A DNA stretch of 46,351 bases from a virus. This document shows positions 30,155 to 36,041 of this stretch, piece after piece; within the stretch, counting starts at the first letter, position 1, and every line of letters begins with the position of its first letter. The stretch spans positions 1-46,351 of the IMG/VR virus record IMGVR_UViG_3300037297_000015. One strand, written 5' to 3'. The position numbers and the translations under genes were made by a program. The notes under the pieces were generated by a model, which saw only the letters and a list, made by a program, of their open reading frames with translations, was not told the DNA's origin and ran no database searches.

Positions 30155-31413
30155 AGTATGGATCGGTCTGTTCCGGAATTGAGGCGGCAACGCAAGCCTG
30201 GCATCCGCTAGGCTGGACGCCTTCGTTTTTCTCAGAGATCGATCCGTTCCCGCGCGCTGTTCTCGCGCATCATTACCCTGACGTGCCTCTGCATGGCGAC
30301 TTCACAACAATCGAAAGTGGCGACTATGACCCAATTGACCTTCTTGTCGGAGGAACCCCATGCCAATCATTCTCAATCGCAGGATTGCGCGGAGGATTGG
30401 GCGATGACCGTGGCAACTTGGCACTCGAATATCTTAGGCTGGCTGACCGACTGCGGACCAAGTGGCTGGTTTGGGAGAACGTCCCCGGCGTCCTGTCATC
30501 AAGCGGAGGACGGGACTTTGGTTCCATTCTCGGGGGCATGGTCGAACTCGGGTATGGGGTCGCCTACCGAGTTCTTGACGCTCAGTACGTCAGAACACTG
30601 CCATTTCCTTGGGCCATTCCGCAGCGCCGGCGTCGTGTGTTCGTTGTCGGATATCTTGGAGACTGGCGACGTGCCGCAGCGGTACTTTTTGACGGCGAAA
30701 GCATGTCGGGGAATCCTCCGCCGCGCCGAGAAGCGGGGAAAGCAGTTGCCCCCACTATTAGCGCGCGCCCTACAGGCGGTGGCGGGCTAGGCACTGACTT
30801 CGATCTGGACTGGGGATTGGTCGCAAACTCCGGTGATGTAAGCTATTGTCTTGCAGCAAGCGCACAGCAGAGCCTCGACGCCGAGACCGAGACCTTAATC
30901 GCGAGCGCGACTGGCGACGTAAGTCACGCCCTGCGCGCAGAAGGCTTTGACGCCAGCGAAGATGGAACTGGGCGCGGAACGCTGACGATTGCCATTCAAG
31001 AGCGCGCCATCAGCGAAAACCATAATGCTGGACCGGATGGTGCTGGCGTAAGGGATGACGGCGCAAGCTATACGCTTGAAGCTAGGTCTGTCTGTCAGGC
31101 TGTTGCGTTCGATACCACGCAGGTGACCAGCAAGGGAAATTACAGCAACCCGAAGCCCGGCGACCCGTGCCATCCATTGGCAGCAGGAGCGCACCCGCCT
31201 GCCATAGCAACCACATGGGCTGTGCGCCGCCTGACCCCGACAGAATGCGAGCGCCTCCAGGGATTTCCTGACGGCTTCACCGACGTTCCGTGGCGCGGCA
31301 AAGATCACGCGCCAGACGGACGGCGATACAAGGCTTTGGGCAATTCATTCGCTGTGAATGTGGTCCAGTGGATTGGGCGGCGGATAGAAATGGTTGAGGC
31401 GTTCGATGTTTAA
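30151..31413 (+). CDS. DNA cytosine-5 methyltransferase
   Basis: 420 residues. Motif I GSVCSGIEAA, motif IV GGTPCQSFS (catalytic Cys71), motif VI WENVPG, motif VIII IPQRRRRVFVVG and motif X YKALGNSFAVNVV are present. A long variable region between VIII and IX (residues about 180-350) is the target-recognition part. Between DAQY and PQRRRR there are about ten residues (VRTLPFPWAI) in place of the usual F-G-V. It methylates cytosine, probably to avoid host restriction. No paired endonuclease seen. Confidence 0.9.
   Translation: MKYGSVCSGIEAATQAWHPLGWTPSFFSEIDPFPRAVLAHHYPDVPLHGDFTTIESGDYDPIDLLVGGTPCQSFSIAGLRGGLGDDRGNLALEYLRLADRLRTKWLVWENVPGVLSSSGGRDFGSILGGMVELGYGVAYRVLDAQYVRTLPFPWAIPQRRRRVFVVGYLGDWRRAAAVLFDGESMSGNPPPRREAGKAVAPTISARPTGGGGLGTDFDLDWGLVANSGDVSYCLAASAQQSLDAETETLIASATGDVSHALRAEGFDASEDGTGRGTLTIAIQERAISENHNAGPDGAGVRDDGASYTLEARSVCQAVAFDTTQVTSKGNYSNPKPGDPCHPLAAGAHPPAIATTWAVRRLTPTECERLQGFPDGFTDVPWRGKDHAPDGRRYKALGNSFAVNVVQWIGRRIEMVEAFDV
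30326..30790 (+). CDS. Overlapping ORF inside the methyltransferase gene
   Basis: 154 codons in the frame shifted against the methyltransferase, starting MTQLTFLSEEPHANHSQSQD and ending AEKRGKQLPPLLARALQAVA. Composition is protein-like (SLSDILETGDVPQRYFLTAK, CRGILRRAEKRGKQLPP). No strong ribosome binding site. It may be a true overlapping gene or a by-product of a conserved methyltransferase sequence; a codon-substitution test would decide. Confidence 0.35.
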   Translation: MTQLTFLSEEPHANHSQSQDCAEDWAMTVATWHSNILGWLTDCGPSGWFGRTSPASCHQAEDGTLVPFSGAWSNSGMGSPTEFLTLSTSEHCHFLGPFRSAGVVCSLSDILETGDVPQRYFLTAKACRGILRRAEKRGKQLPPLLARALQAVAG

Positions 31414-32002
31414 GTGCAAATCCTGCGGCGAAACAAAGCCGGATTCAGAGTATCGCATCCACAAAAAGGGGTATAGGATTGGCAAGTGCCGCGCTTGCGA
31501 GCGATCATATCAAAGGGATTGGTATGCATCGCGAGGCGATTATGCTCGCAAGATGAAGCGGGACTACATGGCTCGATTGCGCGCATCCAATCCAGATGCC
31601 ACCCGCGAAAAGCAACGTAAATGGCACGCAGCGAACCGTGAGAAGAATACCGCCAAAATGCGCGAATATTACGCCCGCCGATTTTTTTGGGCTAAGGCGT
31701 GCAAGCTGCGCAAGATGGGAGCTGCCAATTATACTGAATTGGCGCGTCTTTGGAAAAAGCAGCGTGGCTTGTGTGCATTAACCGGAAGACGGCTTTCGCG
31801 CGAAAACGCCGAACTCGATCACAAAATACCAAAGTCGCGAGGTGGAGGCGACGAGATTGACAACCTACAGTGGGTGACTGTTGAGGCCAATCGAGCAAAG
31901 CGTGACCTCACTGATGGAGAATTTGCTGAGCTTTGCGGAGATGTCATGCGATGGATCGGAGACCGCATTCAGCTTGTTGAAGAACTGACCAAGGAGGGCT
32001 GA
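31406..32002 (+). CDS. HNH endonuclease with zinc ribbon
   Basis: 198 residues from ATG 31406, overlapping the methyltransferase end by 8 bases. FKCKSCGETK and GKCRACERSYQRDW form a zinc ribbon, then a basic helix (REKQRKWHAANREKNTAKMR), then CALTGRRLSRENAELDHKIP and KSRGGGDEIDNLQWVTVEAN with HNH residues. Nuclease for recombination, packaging or homing; last secure gene of the rightward operon. Confidence 0.82.
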   Translation: MFKCKSCGETKPDSEYRIHKKGYRIGKCRACERSYQRDWYASRGDYARKMKRDYMARLRASNPDATREKQRKWHAANREKNTAKMREYYARRFFWAKACKLRKMGAANYTELARLWKKQRGLCALTGRRLSRENAELDHKIPKSRGGGDEIDNLQWVTVEANRAKRDLTDGEFAELCGDVMRWIGDRIQLVEELTKEG

Positions 32003-32003
32003 C

Positions 32004-32297
32004 ATGAGCGTCACCCGAGACTATCCCCCGAGACTGATGCCCGCACCGCAGACGGCGCATCCAGTGGATCAGTTTGACGACGACCACTTGGCCGCCATGT
32101 GCCAGCCCTTGCGGATCTCAATCGCCTGGCCGAGCTGGCCGCAGGCAGAGCAGCGCATCCGCGGGGCGTCTTCGATCGTTACGCCGGCGATCCACTCCGG
32201 GCCGTCGGCACGTTCAAAAATCGTTTCGTGGTGGCCGCAGAGGCATTCGATGTCGAGGAAAGGGCCAGGGATTCGATCGGTCATGCCGATCAGATAG
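32004..32297 (+). CDS. Doubtful ORF ending the rightward operon
   Basis: 97 codons with an excellent AAGGAGG site before ATG 32004, starting MSVTRDYPPRLMPAPQTAHP. From about 32069 on it is antisense to a better looking leftward gene and its composition worsens. Probably a gene start cut by the junction with the leftward island. Confidence 0.3.
   Translation: MSVTRDYPPRLMPAPQTAHPVDQFDDDHLAAMCQPLRISIAWPSWPQAEQRIRGASSIVTPAIHSGPSARSKIVSWWPQRHSMSRKGPGIRSVMPIR
32069..32284 (-). CDS. Small zinc-ribbon protein
   Basis: 71 residues starting MTDRIPGPFLDIECLCGHHE and containing APRMRCSACGQLGQAIEIRK; ECLC and CSAC are likely zinc pairs. The ATG has no clear ribosome binding site, although AAAGGAGG lies 45 bases upstream. 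It is the last gene of the leftward island and converges with the rightward operon. Function unknown. Confidence 0.5.
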   Translation of the reverse strand: MTDRIPGPFLDIECLCGHHETIFERADGPEWIAGVTIEDAPRMRCSACGQLGQAIEIRKGWHMAAKWSSSN

Positions 32298-32333
32298 AGC
32301 GACCAGCTGCAGCGATCAACGCGGCCTCCTTTT

Positions 32334-32462
32334 TTATATTCCCTCGTACCATTCAGCGAAACTAGGCCAGCGACTGCAGCAATAAATGTGCAACCAGTTT
32401 AGAGCCGCTGCCATGTCCCGCAGGTCGCCAGTGAAATTTTCACCACCTGAGCACTCACGCAC
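32334..32462 (-). CDS. Small protein following an in-frame amber stop
   Basis: GTG 32462 gives 42 residues with TGDLRDMAAALNWLHIYCCS and RWPSFAEWYEGI. The same frame is open back to the TAG (32487-32489) that ends the upstream gene, so the two may once have been, or through readthrough still are, one protein. No good ribosome binding site before GTG. Confidence 0.35.
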   Translation of the reverse strand: MRECSGGENFTGDLRDMAAALNWLHIYCCSRWPSFAEWYEGI

Positions 32463-32486
32463 ACCATCGAATGTAGTTCCGCTTAC

Positions 32487-32765
32487 CTAGAAGAACGGCT
32501 CCGCTTGCAGTGGTGATAGCTCACCATCACCTGACCACATGTTCGCAAAGTACAGATAGAATTCGAAGCGAACGTCGCTGAACTGATGAAGGAAAAACCA
32601 GTAGTCACTTTCACCACACTGCCCCATTTCAACAAAGTCTGGTCTGGCGCGATGTAAGACGTCTATATGACGGAACGAAATATCGTCCTGCTCATATTCC
32701 TTGCGATCAGACCAATCACCATTGGAGAACTCGGAAATATCATAGGTCTCGATGCGATCTACCAT
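32487..32765 (-). CDS. Unknown acidic protein of the island
   Basis: 92 residues from ATG 32765, chosen for AAGGAG 8 bases upstream, the same signal as the preceding gene; ATG 32825 is in frame and overlaps the upstream gene. Starts MVDRIETYDISEFSNGDWSD and contains FFLHQFSDVRFEFYLYFANM. Acidic and aromatic-rich. Function unknown. Confidence 0.55.
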   Translation of the reverse strand: MVDRIETYDISEFSNGDWSDRKEYEQDDISFRHIDVLHRARPDFVEMGQCGESDYWFFLHQFSDVRFEFYLYFANMWSGDGELSPLQAEPFF

Positions 32766-32790
32766 ACCTCGCTCCTTTTTCAGACCAGAA

Positions 32791-32813
32791 ATCTTTGCAC
32801 TTTCTGCAAAGAT
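32791..32813. other. Perfect 9-bp inverted repeat
   Basis: ATCTTTGCA (32791-32799), loop CTTTC, TGCAAAGAT (32805-32813). It lies just before the AAGGAG of the gene at 32765, so an mRNA hairpin could affect its start, or it may be a protein site. No T-run follows. Confidence 0.6.
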
Positions 32814-32817
32814 TTCC

Positions 32818-32994
32818 TCACTCATACTTGGATTCGTTTGAACTGATAGGCCGTAATTGATCGACCCAGCGTTCGCATTTTCCCCAGGCTTCTTCCGTAG
32901 CTTCGCTGTCGTGTTCACGAATGGCACGTCGAAGCTTGTCGAAATCACGCAACATTGTTTCGGCGCGCGCTGCTTGCATGAATAATTCAGCCAT
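32818..32994 (-). CDS. 58-residue helical protein of the island
   Basis: ATG 32994 with AAAGGAG 8 bases upstream. Starts MAELFMQAARAETMLRDFDK and ends VDQLRPISSNESKYE; charged and all-helical, with one Cys. Not homologous to anything recognised. Overlaps the next frame by 8 bases. Confidence 0.55.
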   Translation of the reverse strand: MAELFMQAARAETMLRDFDKLRRAIREHDSEATEEAWGKCERWVDQLRPISSNESKYE

Positions 32995-33009
32995 CTCGCT
33001 CGCTCCTTT

Positions 33010-33198
33010 CTAGGATTCCTCACCGTCATCGACGGTTTCAATCTCGCCGTTGTCCCACCGCTTCTGAAAAGCGTAATAGGCCGCCCGGCTCAGCTTGACC
33101 TCTGACAGCGGCTTGACCGCATCGAGTACTTCCTGACCGCGCTTGCCGGTGCGCAGCATCATATCGGCCACCTCGACACGGGCTGGCGTCATTGCCAC
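33010..33198 (-). CDS. Resolvase-type helix-turn-helix, catalytic domain absent
   Basis: 62 residues from ATG 33198. Read together with the 25 codons before it in the same frame (to 33273), the sequence is FDRIVERTRAGIARARERGE, KGGRPVAMTPARVEVADMML, then RTGKRGQEVLDAVKPLSEVK and SRAAYYAFQKRW. This is the end of a serine resolvase: helix E, the GRP hinge and the HTH domain. The part before ATG/GTG has no start codon and the catalytic domain with its serine is missing. It may work as a small DNA-binding protein or be a remnant. Confidence 0.55.
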   Translation of the reverse strand: MAMTPARVEVADMMLRTGKRGQEVLDAVKPLSEVKLSRAAYYAFQKRWDNGEIETVDDGEES

Positions 33199-33398
33199 CG
33201 GCCTTCCGCCCTTTTCGCCACGCTCACGGGCGCGTGCGATCCCAGCCCTTGTCCGTTCAACGATCCTATCGAAACTTGATCCACTGGTACGTGATGGCCA
33301 TGCCAGCGCTCACTTTCTGGTTTCTTCTCTGGCCTATCGAACAGCCAAACAATGAACGAAAACAGCACCACCAAGGAAGCCAACAGAAAATGAAGCAT
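33189..33398 (-). CDS. Small membrane protein overlapping two frames
   Basis: 69 codons from ATG 33398. Residues 1-22 (MLHFLLASLVVLFSFIVWLF) form a membrane helix, then a charged segment RPEKKPESERW. The last 40 codons overlap the resolvase remnant in another frame and may be a tail without function. Site GGAG is only 3 bases from the ATG. Confidence 0.4.
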   Translation of the reverse strand: MLHFLLASLVVLFSFIVWLFDRPEKKPESERWHGHHVPVDQVSIGSLNGQGLGSHAPVSVAKRAEGRWQ

Positions 33399-33486
33399 CC
33401 GCTCCAAAACCTATAGATTTCGCCCAGTAACCACCAATAGCTGTCAAAATTGCGATAGCAATTCCAGTTCGGATTTCACCAATCAA
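33334..33486 (-). CDS. 50-residue membrane protein, TTG start
   Basis: TTG 33486 follows AAGGAGCG by 7 bases. The frame is hydrophobic: GEIRTGIAIAILTAIGGYWA and FSVGFLGGAVFVHCLAV, two likely membrane spans. It overlaps the 33398 gene in another frame, a nested pair. No function recognised. Confidence 0.45.
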   Translation of the reverse strand: MIGEIRTGIAIAILTAIGGYWAKSIGFGADASFSVGFLGGAVFVHCLAVR

Positions 33487-33497
33487 AACATCGCTCC

Positions 33498-33596
33498 TTA
33501 GCTGGACCGCGCCCGGGACACCCGGACCGCGCTCGCGTTTGCTTCCTGCACCACCATTTCAAGCAGCTCGGTAATGTAGTCACCCACGATTCTCAT
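33498..33596 (-). CDS. 32-residue protein coupled to the RHH gene
   Basis: ATG 33596 lies inside the end of the ribbon-helix-helix gene, in another frame, and reads MRIVGDYITELLEMVVQEAN then ASAVRVSRARSS. A small helix with a basic tail. The second gene after an RHH protein raises the question of an antitoxin-toxin layout, but 32 residues is very short. Confidence 0.4.
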   Translation of the reverse strand: MRIVGDYITELLEMVVQEANASAVRVSRARSS

Positions 33597-33741
33597 CGAG
33601 AAATTTCTCGATTGCCTTGGCAACAACAGCATTCTGCGGCGGCGGGAAGTCCTGCCGCGCGATCCACGCTTTCAGCCGCTCTACCAGTTCAGGTTCGATG
33701 GTGAGCGTCACCATCTGCTTTTTCCGAGCCATATCTTTCAT
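33580..33741 (-). CDS. Ribbon-helix-helix (CopG-like) regulator
   Basis: 53 residues from ATG 33741 (ATG 33732 is second choice). MARKKQMVTLTIEPELVERL then KAWIARQDFPPPQNAVVAKA and IEKFLDEN is a short RHH fold: a beta strand with alternating residues (MVTLTIE) and two helices. RHH dimers bind palindromes and repress their own operon. A perfect 12-bp palindrome lies in the spacer of its promoter. First gene of the leftward island operon. Confidence 0.75.
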   Translation of the reverse strand: MKDMARKKQMVTLTIEPELVERLKAWIARQDFPPPQNAVVAKAIEKFLDENRG

Positions 33742-33749
33742 GGCTCTAA

Positions 33750-33778
33750 TCTATGCTTTACGCGTAAACAAGTGTCAA
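33750..33778 (-). promoter_or_regulatory. Leftward promoter of the RHH operon
   Basis: On the minus strand -35 TTGACA (33773-33778) and CATAGA (33750-33755) with 17 bases between. The start would lie 1-3 bases before ATG 33741, so nearly leaderless. The -35 box is half of the inverted repeat 33773-33792. Confidence 0.5.
33757..33768. promoter_or_regulatory. Palindromic operator TTTACGCGTAAA
   Basis: A perfect 12-bp palindrome located exactly between the -35 and -10 boxes of the RHH promoter. RHH repressors commonly bind such sites to shut off their own promoter. Confidence 0.65.
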
Positions 33779-33792
33779 TACAGTTATTGACA
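33773..33792. promoter_or_regulatory. Inverted repeat giving back-to-back -35 boxes
   Basis: TGTCAATA (33773-33780) and TATTGACA (33785-33792) are perfect inverted repeats with a 4-base spacer. Each arm carries a consensus TTGACA, one per strand, so leftward and rightward promoters may start here. A rightward -10 is weak (around 33811). Confidence 0.55.
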
Positions 33793-33985
33793 AGTAATTG
33801 CATGTTGGTGCAATGTGCCTGCGTGGATGGGGACCAACTGCTGGGGGACGACCACGAAAACGTTAAGGGTCAGCAGTCTGTGTCGAGGAACAGGCCACCA
33901 CGTGCGAACCGTGGGCTGTAAATCTGAGGGAGTGACTGGGCGCTCCTAAAATACCCCCAGTCTTAAAAATCCCCCGGAGGCCGAC

Positions 33986-34432
33986 ATGGCACTACCATAC
34001 GCATCGTCCACCGCTGGACAGGCTCGCGAAAAAGAAATCCGCGACACGCTTCGCAGCGTAGGCGCCAGCGCTGTCGGGTTCATGGTTGACGACGACAGAG
34101 ATCAGATCATCGCGCAGTTTCGACTGCACGGGCGCGAGGTGACAATTCCTGTGCGCGTTGGAGCCTATGCAGATGCTTGGCTTCGCGAGAACAAGAAGGG
34201 CCCGAGAACCAAAGAGGCCGATCACATGGCGAAAGCGCGCAAGATCGCGGAGAGCGCGGCTTGGGCGATTATGGCCGACTGGATCAAGGCGCAGGCAGCG
34301 ATGATGGCCGCCGGGTTCCTCGATACCGACGCCGCTTTCCTTCCCCACATTGCCCTTCCGGACGGCCGGCGGGCGATCGAAGCAATCACCGGTGGCGACC
34401 GGCCGATGTTGCCGCCACCGACAAAGTCCTAA
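33986..34432 (+). CDS. Unknown protein heading the rightward island genes
   Basis: 148 residues with site CCGGAGG before ATG 33986. Starts MALPYASSTAGQAREKEIRD, has DDDRDQIIAQFRLHGREVTI and a helical region ARKIAESAAWAIMADWIKAQ, ending TGGDRPMLPPPTKS. The strand-rich middle with FRLHGREVTIPVRV suggests a small globular fold; similar proteins accompany phage accessory operons. No function recognised. Confidence 0.65.
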   Translation: MALPYASSTAGQAREKEIRDTLRSVGASAVGFMVDDDRDQIIAQFRLHGREVTIPVRVGAYADAWLRENKKGPRTKEADHMAKARKIAESAAWAIMADWIKAQAAMMAAGFLDTDAAFLPHIALPDGRRAIEAITGGDRPMLPPPTKS

Positions 34433-34449
34433 AACCGCCGGAGGAACCC

Positions 34450-34815
34450 ATGGAACTATCGACCGAAGCAAAGCGATCATTGGCGGCGTGGTTCGGCGGC
34501 GGGGATACAGGCTCGTCATCGGAGACGTTGGCGGTGGCCGCCCTGACAGGCTTTGCACCGGATCACGCGAGCTACCCTCACGACCCGAGCGACTTCGGTC
34601 GCTGCGCCCGCCTCATCCATAACGTCCCCGAGGTGAGAGAAGCCGCATTTGCCGCGCTGGCGCAGCACGGGACCGTGTGGCCCCGTCTGATCGAGGCATG
34701 GGATGATATCCACCAGTGCATGGCCGAAGAGTGCGGTATTGCGTGTGAGAAAGGTCGGAGAGCGTCAAAGACCTACGAAGCCATGCAGGCGATCATCTAC
34801 GCGAAGTCCACATAA
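34450..34815 (+). CDS. Unknown accessory protein
   Basis: 121 residues from ATG 34450 (CCGGAGG 6 bases upstream); the longer frame to 34177 lies in the previous gene. Starts MELSTEAKRSLAAWFGGGDT and contains FGRCARLIHNVPEVREAAFA followed by ALAQHGTVW, then a region near DDIHQCMAEECGI. Cysteine-containing helical protein; known only as a hypothetical type in phage accessory operons. Confidence 0.65.
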   Translation: MELSTEAKRSLAAWFGGGDTGSSSETLAVAALTGFAPDHASYPHDPSDFGRCARLIHNVPEVREAAFAALAQHGTVWPRLIEAWDDIHQCMAEECGIACEKGRRASKTYEAMQAIIYAKST

Positions 34816-34830
34816 CCCCAGGAGTCCGAT

Positions 34831-35163
34831 TTGACCTGTATCCTAAAGAAATTTGAAGTGAGCGTTGCAGGCTACGGTTCAGCAACATTCTTCGCCAAGG
34901 ACAAGAACCAGGCCCGCGCCCGGGCATTTCGATCCCTACAGGGCGAAAACGACGCGATCACGTTCAAGCGCTTCCTGCAGATCGTCGGAACCATCGAACA
35001 GAAAGAAATGCCGCATGGATTTGGCGCTCCAATTCTCGTGAATGGAAAGCCAGCTCATTTCCTCGAACACGCAGGCGGCAATTCAATCCGGTTCTGCTAC
35101 CCGGACAGCGATCAGATGCTGATCGTCCATGAGCTGGACGTGAGCCAGCCCGAAACTGTCTAA
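34831..35163 (+). CDS. Unknown protein, TTG start
   Basis: 110 residues from TTG 34831 with CAGGAG 7 bases upstream; no ATG is better placed. Starts MTCILKKFEVSVAGYGSATF and contains KDKNQARARAFRSLQGENDA and HFLEHAGGNSIRFCYPD. Mixed alpha/beta, function unknown. Confidence 0.6.
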   Translation: MTCILKKFEVSVAGYGSATFFAKDKNQARARAFRSLQGENDAITFKRFLQIVGTIEQKEMPHGFGAPILVNGKPAHFLEHAGGNSIRFCYPDSDQMLIVHELDVSQPETV

Positions 35164-35184
35164 CAATCGCCCGGAGGCATCATC

Positions 35185-35337
35185 ATGATCATCAGGAAAA
35201 CATGGGAACGTCTTGCCTATGACCGCAAAGGAATTGGCGGACACAACAGGTCCAGAAACTACCTCGACATCTATACCGGATGGTTCCTGTTCGGAATTTT
35301 CCCGCTCTACATCTCTCGAGATCGCAAACGCCGCTAA
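35185..35337 (+). CDS. 50-residue basic membrane-associated protein
   Basis: ATG 35185 follows CCGGAGG. Reads MIIRKTWERLAYDRKGIGGH, then a hydrophobic stretch GWFLFGIFPLYI and a basic end (SRDRKRR). The shared CCGGAGG-type site with the neighbouring genes marks it as the last gene of this small operon. Function unknown. Confidence 0.55.
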   Translation: MIIRKTWERLAYDRKGIGGHNRSRNYLDIYTGWFLFGIFPLYISRDRKRR

Positions 35338-35356
35338 TCCAGAAACCGCAACTCAC

Positions 35357-35387
35357 GAAAAAGCCCCGCTCGGAATAACCGGCGGGA
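35357..35387 (-). terminator. Rho-independent terminator of the leftward late unit
   Basis: On the minus strand CCCGC-CGG, loop TTATT, CCG-(A)-GCGGG (stem of 8 pairs with one bulge) is followed by GCTTTTT. It lies 95 bases after the last lysis gene and faces the end of the rightward island operon. Confidence 0.75.
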
Positions 35388-35480
35388 CTAACTGTGGGGA
35401 CAGTTTCATATCGAGCACCCACACTGGATGCAATCAAACCTAGACGGGTCTCCTTTCTGTTCTATTGACATTGATGCCGG

Positions 35481-35681
35481 TTAGCGACCGGCGGCGCATC
35501 CAACATCCATAAGCGATAACAGGCTTGCGCCAGCGACCTTAGACTGCGGTCCGCCATCTTCCAGCAGCGCAACGTTCAGATCATTGCGGGCCGATTGTGT
35601 ACCGTCACAGATCGCGCTGTTTATACCGATCGCGCAGGAACTTATCAGCAGCATCGGCGTCATTCGGAGTATCAGCCTCAT
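35481..35681 (-). CDS. Rz1-like outer membrane spanin lipoprotein
   Basis: 66 residues from ATG 35681. A signal peptide with lipobox ends at LISSC (MRLILRMTPMLLISSC), so Cys16 would be lipidated; the mature part is short and serine and alanine rich. It overlaps the Rz-like gene in another frame by 77 bases, the nested Rz/Rz1 layout. O-spanins span the periplasm with i-spanins and fuse inner and outer membranes in the last lysis step. A longer frame to 35762 is unlikely. Confidence 0.6.
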   Translation of the reverse strand: MRLILRMTPMLLISSCAIGINSAICDGTQSARNDLNVALLEDGGPQSKVAGASLLSLMDVGCAAGR

Positions 35682-35844
35682 CCATCCGCTTCCTTGTTTG
35701 CTTGTAATCTTCCAATTCGCGCCGTTCTGCCGCCTGTCGTCCTTCGTGGCGACCATATGCACGGGCCGCGAGGATAGCTGCCAGAAACGTGGCTATGGCG
35801 CTCAGCGCTCTGCCAAGACGTGACGAAACCAACCAGGCGATCAC
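35605..35844 (-). CDS. Rz-like inner membrane spanin
   Basis: 79 residues from GTG 35844, overlapping the upstream stop. One amino-terminal membrane segment (GRALSAIATFLAAILAARAY) is followed by a highly charged helix (ERRELEDYKQTRKRMDEADT). This is the i-spanin topology, though shorter than lambda Rz (153 residues). The nested lipoprotein gene supports the call. Confidence 0.6.
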   Translation of the reverse strand: MIAWLVSSRLGRALSAIATFLAAILAARAYGRHEGRQAAERRELEDYKQTRKRMDEADTPNDADAADKFLRDRYKQRDL

Positions 35845-36041
35845 GACACTGCCCCGCGCAAACCGATCCCTGCTAGGCCCATATTGATCAGCACAGGCGC
35901 TGACAGCCCCGTGGAGTTGCGGAGTGCTTCGGATAGTTCCTGCCAGCCATGAACTGGTTCAAACGCAATCACAAGGCCACATACAAGCGGCGTGACGCTG
36001 GCCCACCATGTGAGCGATCTCGGCTTGAAATATCTGTTCAC
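35841..36041 (-). CDS. Small membrane protein of the lysis cassette
   Basis: 66 residues from GTG 36041 (GGAGG upstream; GTGA overlap). KPRSLTWWASVTPLVCGLVI with VINMGLAGIGLRGAVS at the end gives two hydrophobic spans. Such proteins often sit between endolysin and spanin genes in alphaproteobacterial phages and may be a holin or antiholin. Confidence 0.5.
   Translation of the reverse strand: MNRYFKPRSLTWWASVTPLVCGLVIAFEPVHGWQELSEALRNSTGLSAPVLINMGLAGIGLRGAVS

Larger units (their letters stand above)
33742..33985. promoter_or_regulatory. Divergent regulatory region with structured leader
   Basis: About 240 bases without a gene between two divergent operons. The left part holds the RHH promoter and operator. 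The right part (33816-33985) can fold into several hairpins: ACTGCTG 33837-33843 with CAGCAGT 33871-33877; CCACG 33898-33902 with CGTGG 33910-33914; GACTGGG 33934-33940 with CCCAGTC 33956-33962. No terminator T-run follows. It may be a leader RNA or a small RNA. Confidence 0.5.

Noticed and set aside
33498-33741. Toxin-antitoxin pair with the RHH protein as antitoxin
   Set aside because: The second gene codes only 32 residues without any toxin signature, so the pair cannot be supported.
35213-35443. Rightward frame overlapping the 50-residue membrane gene
   Set aside because: Poor composition and it runs through the terminator hairpin; the 50-codon frame has the better start signal.
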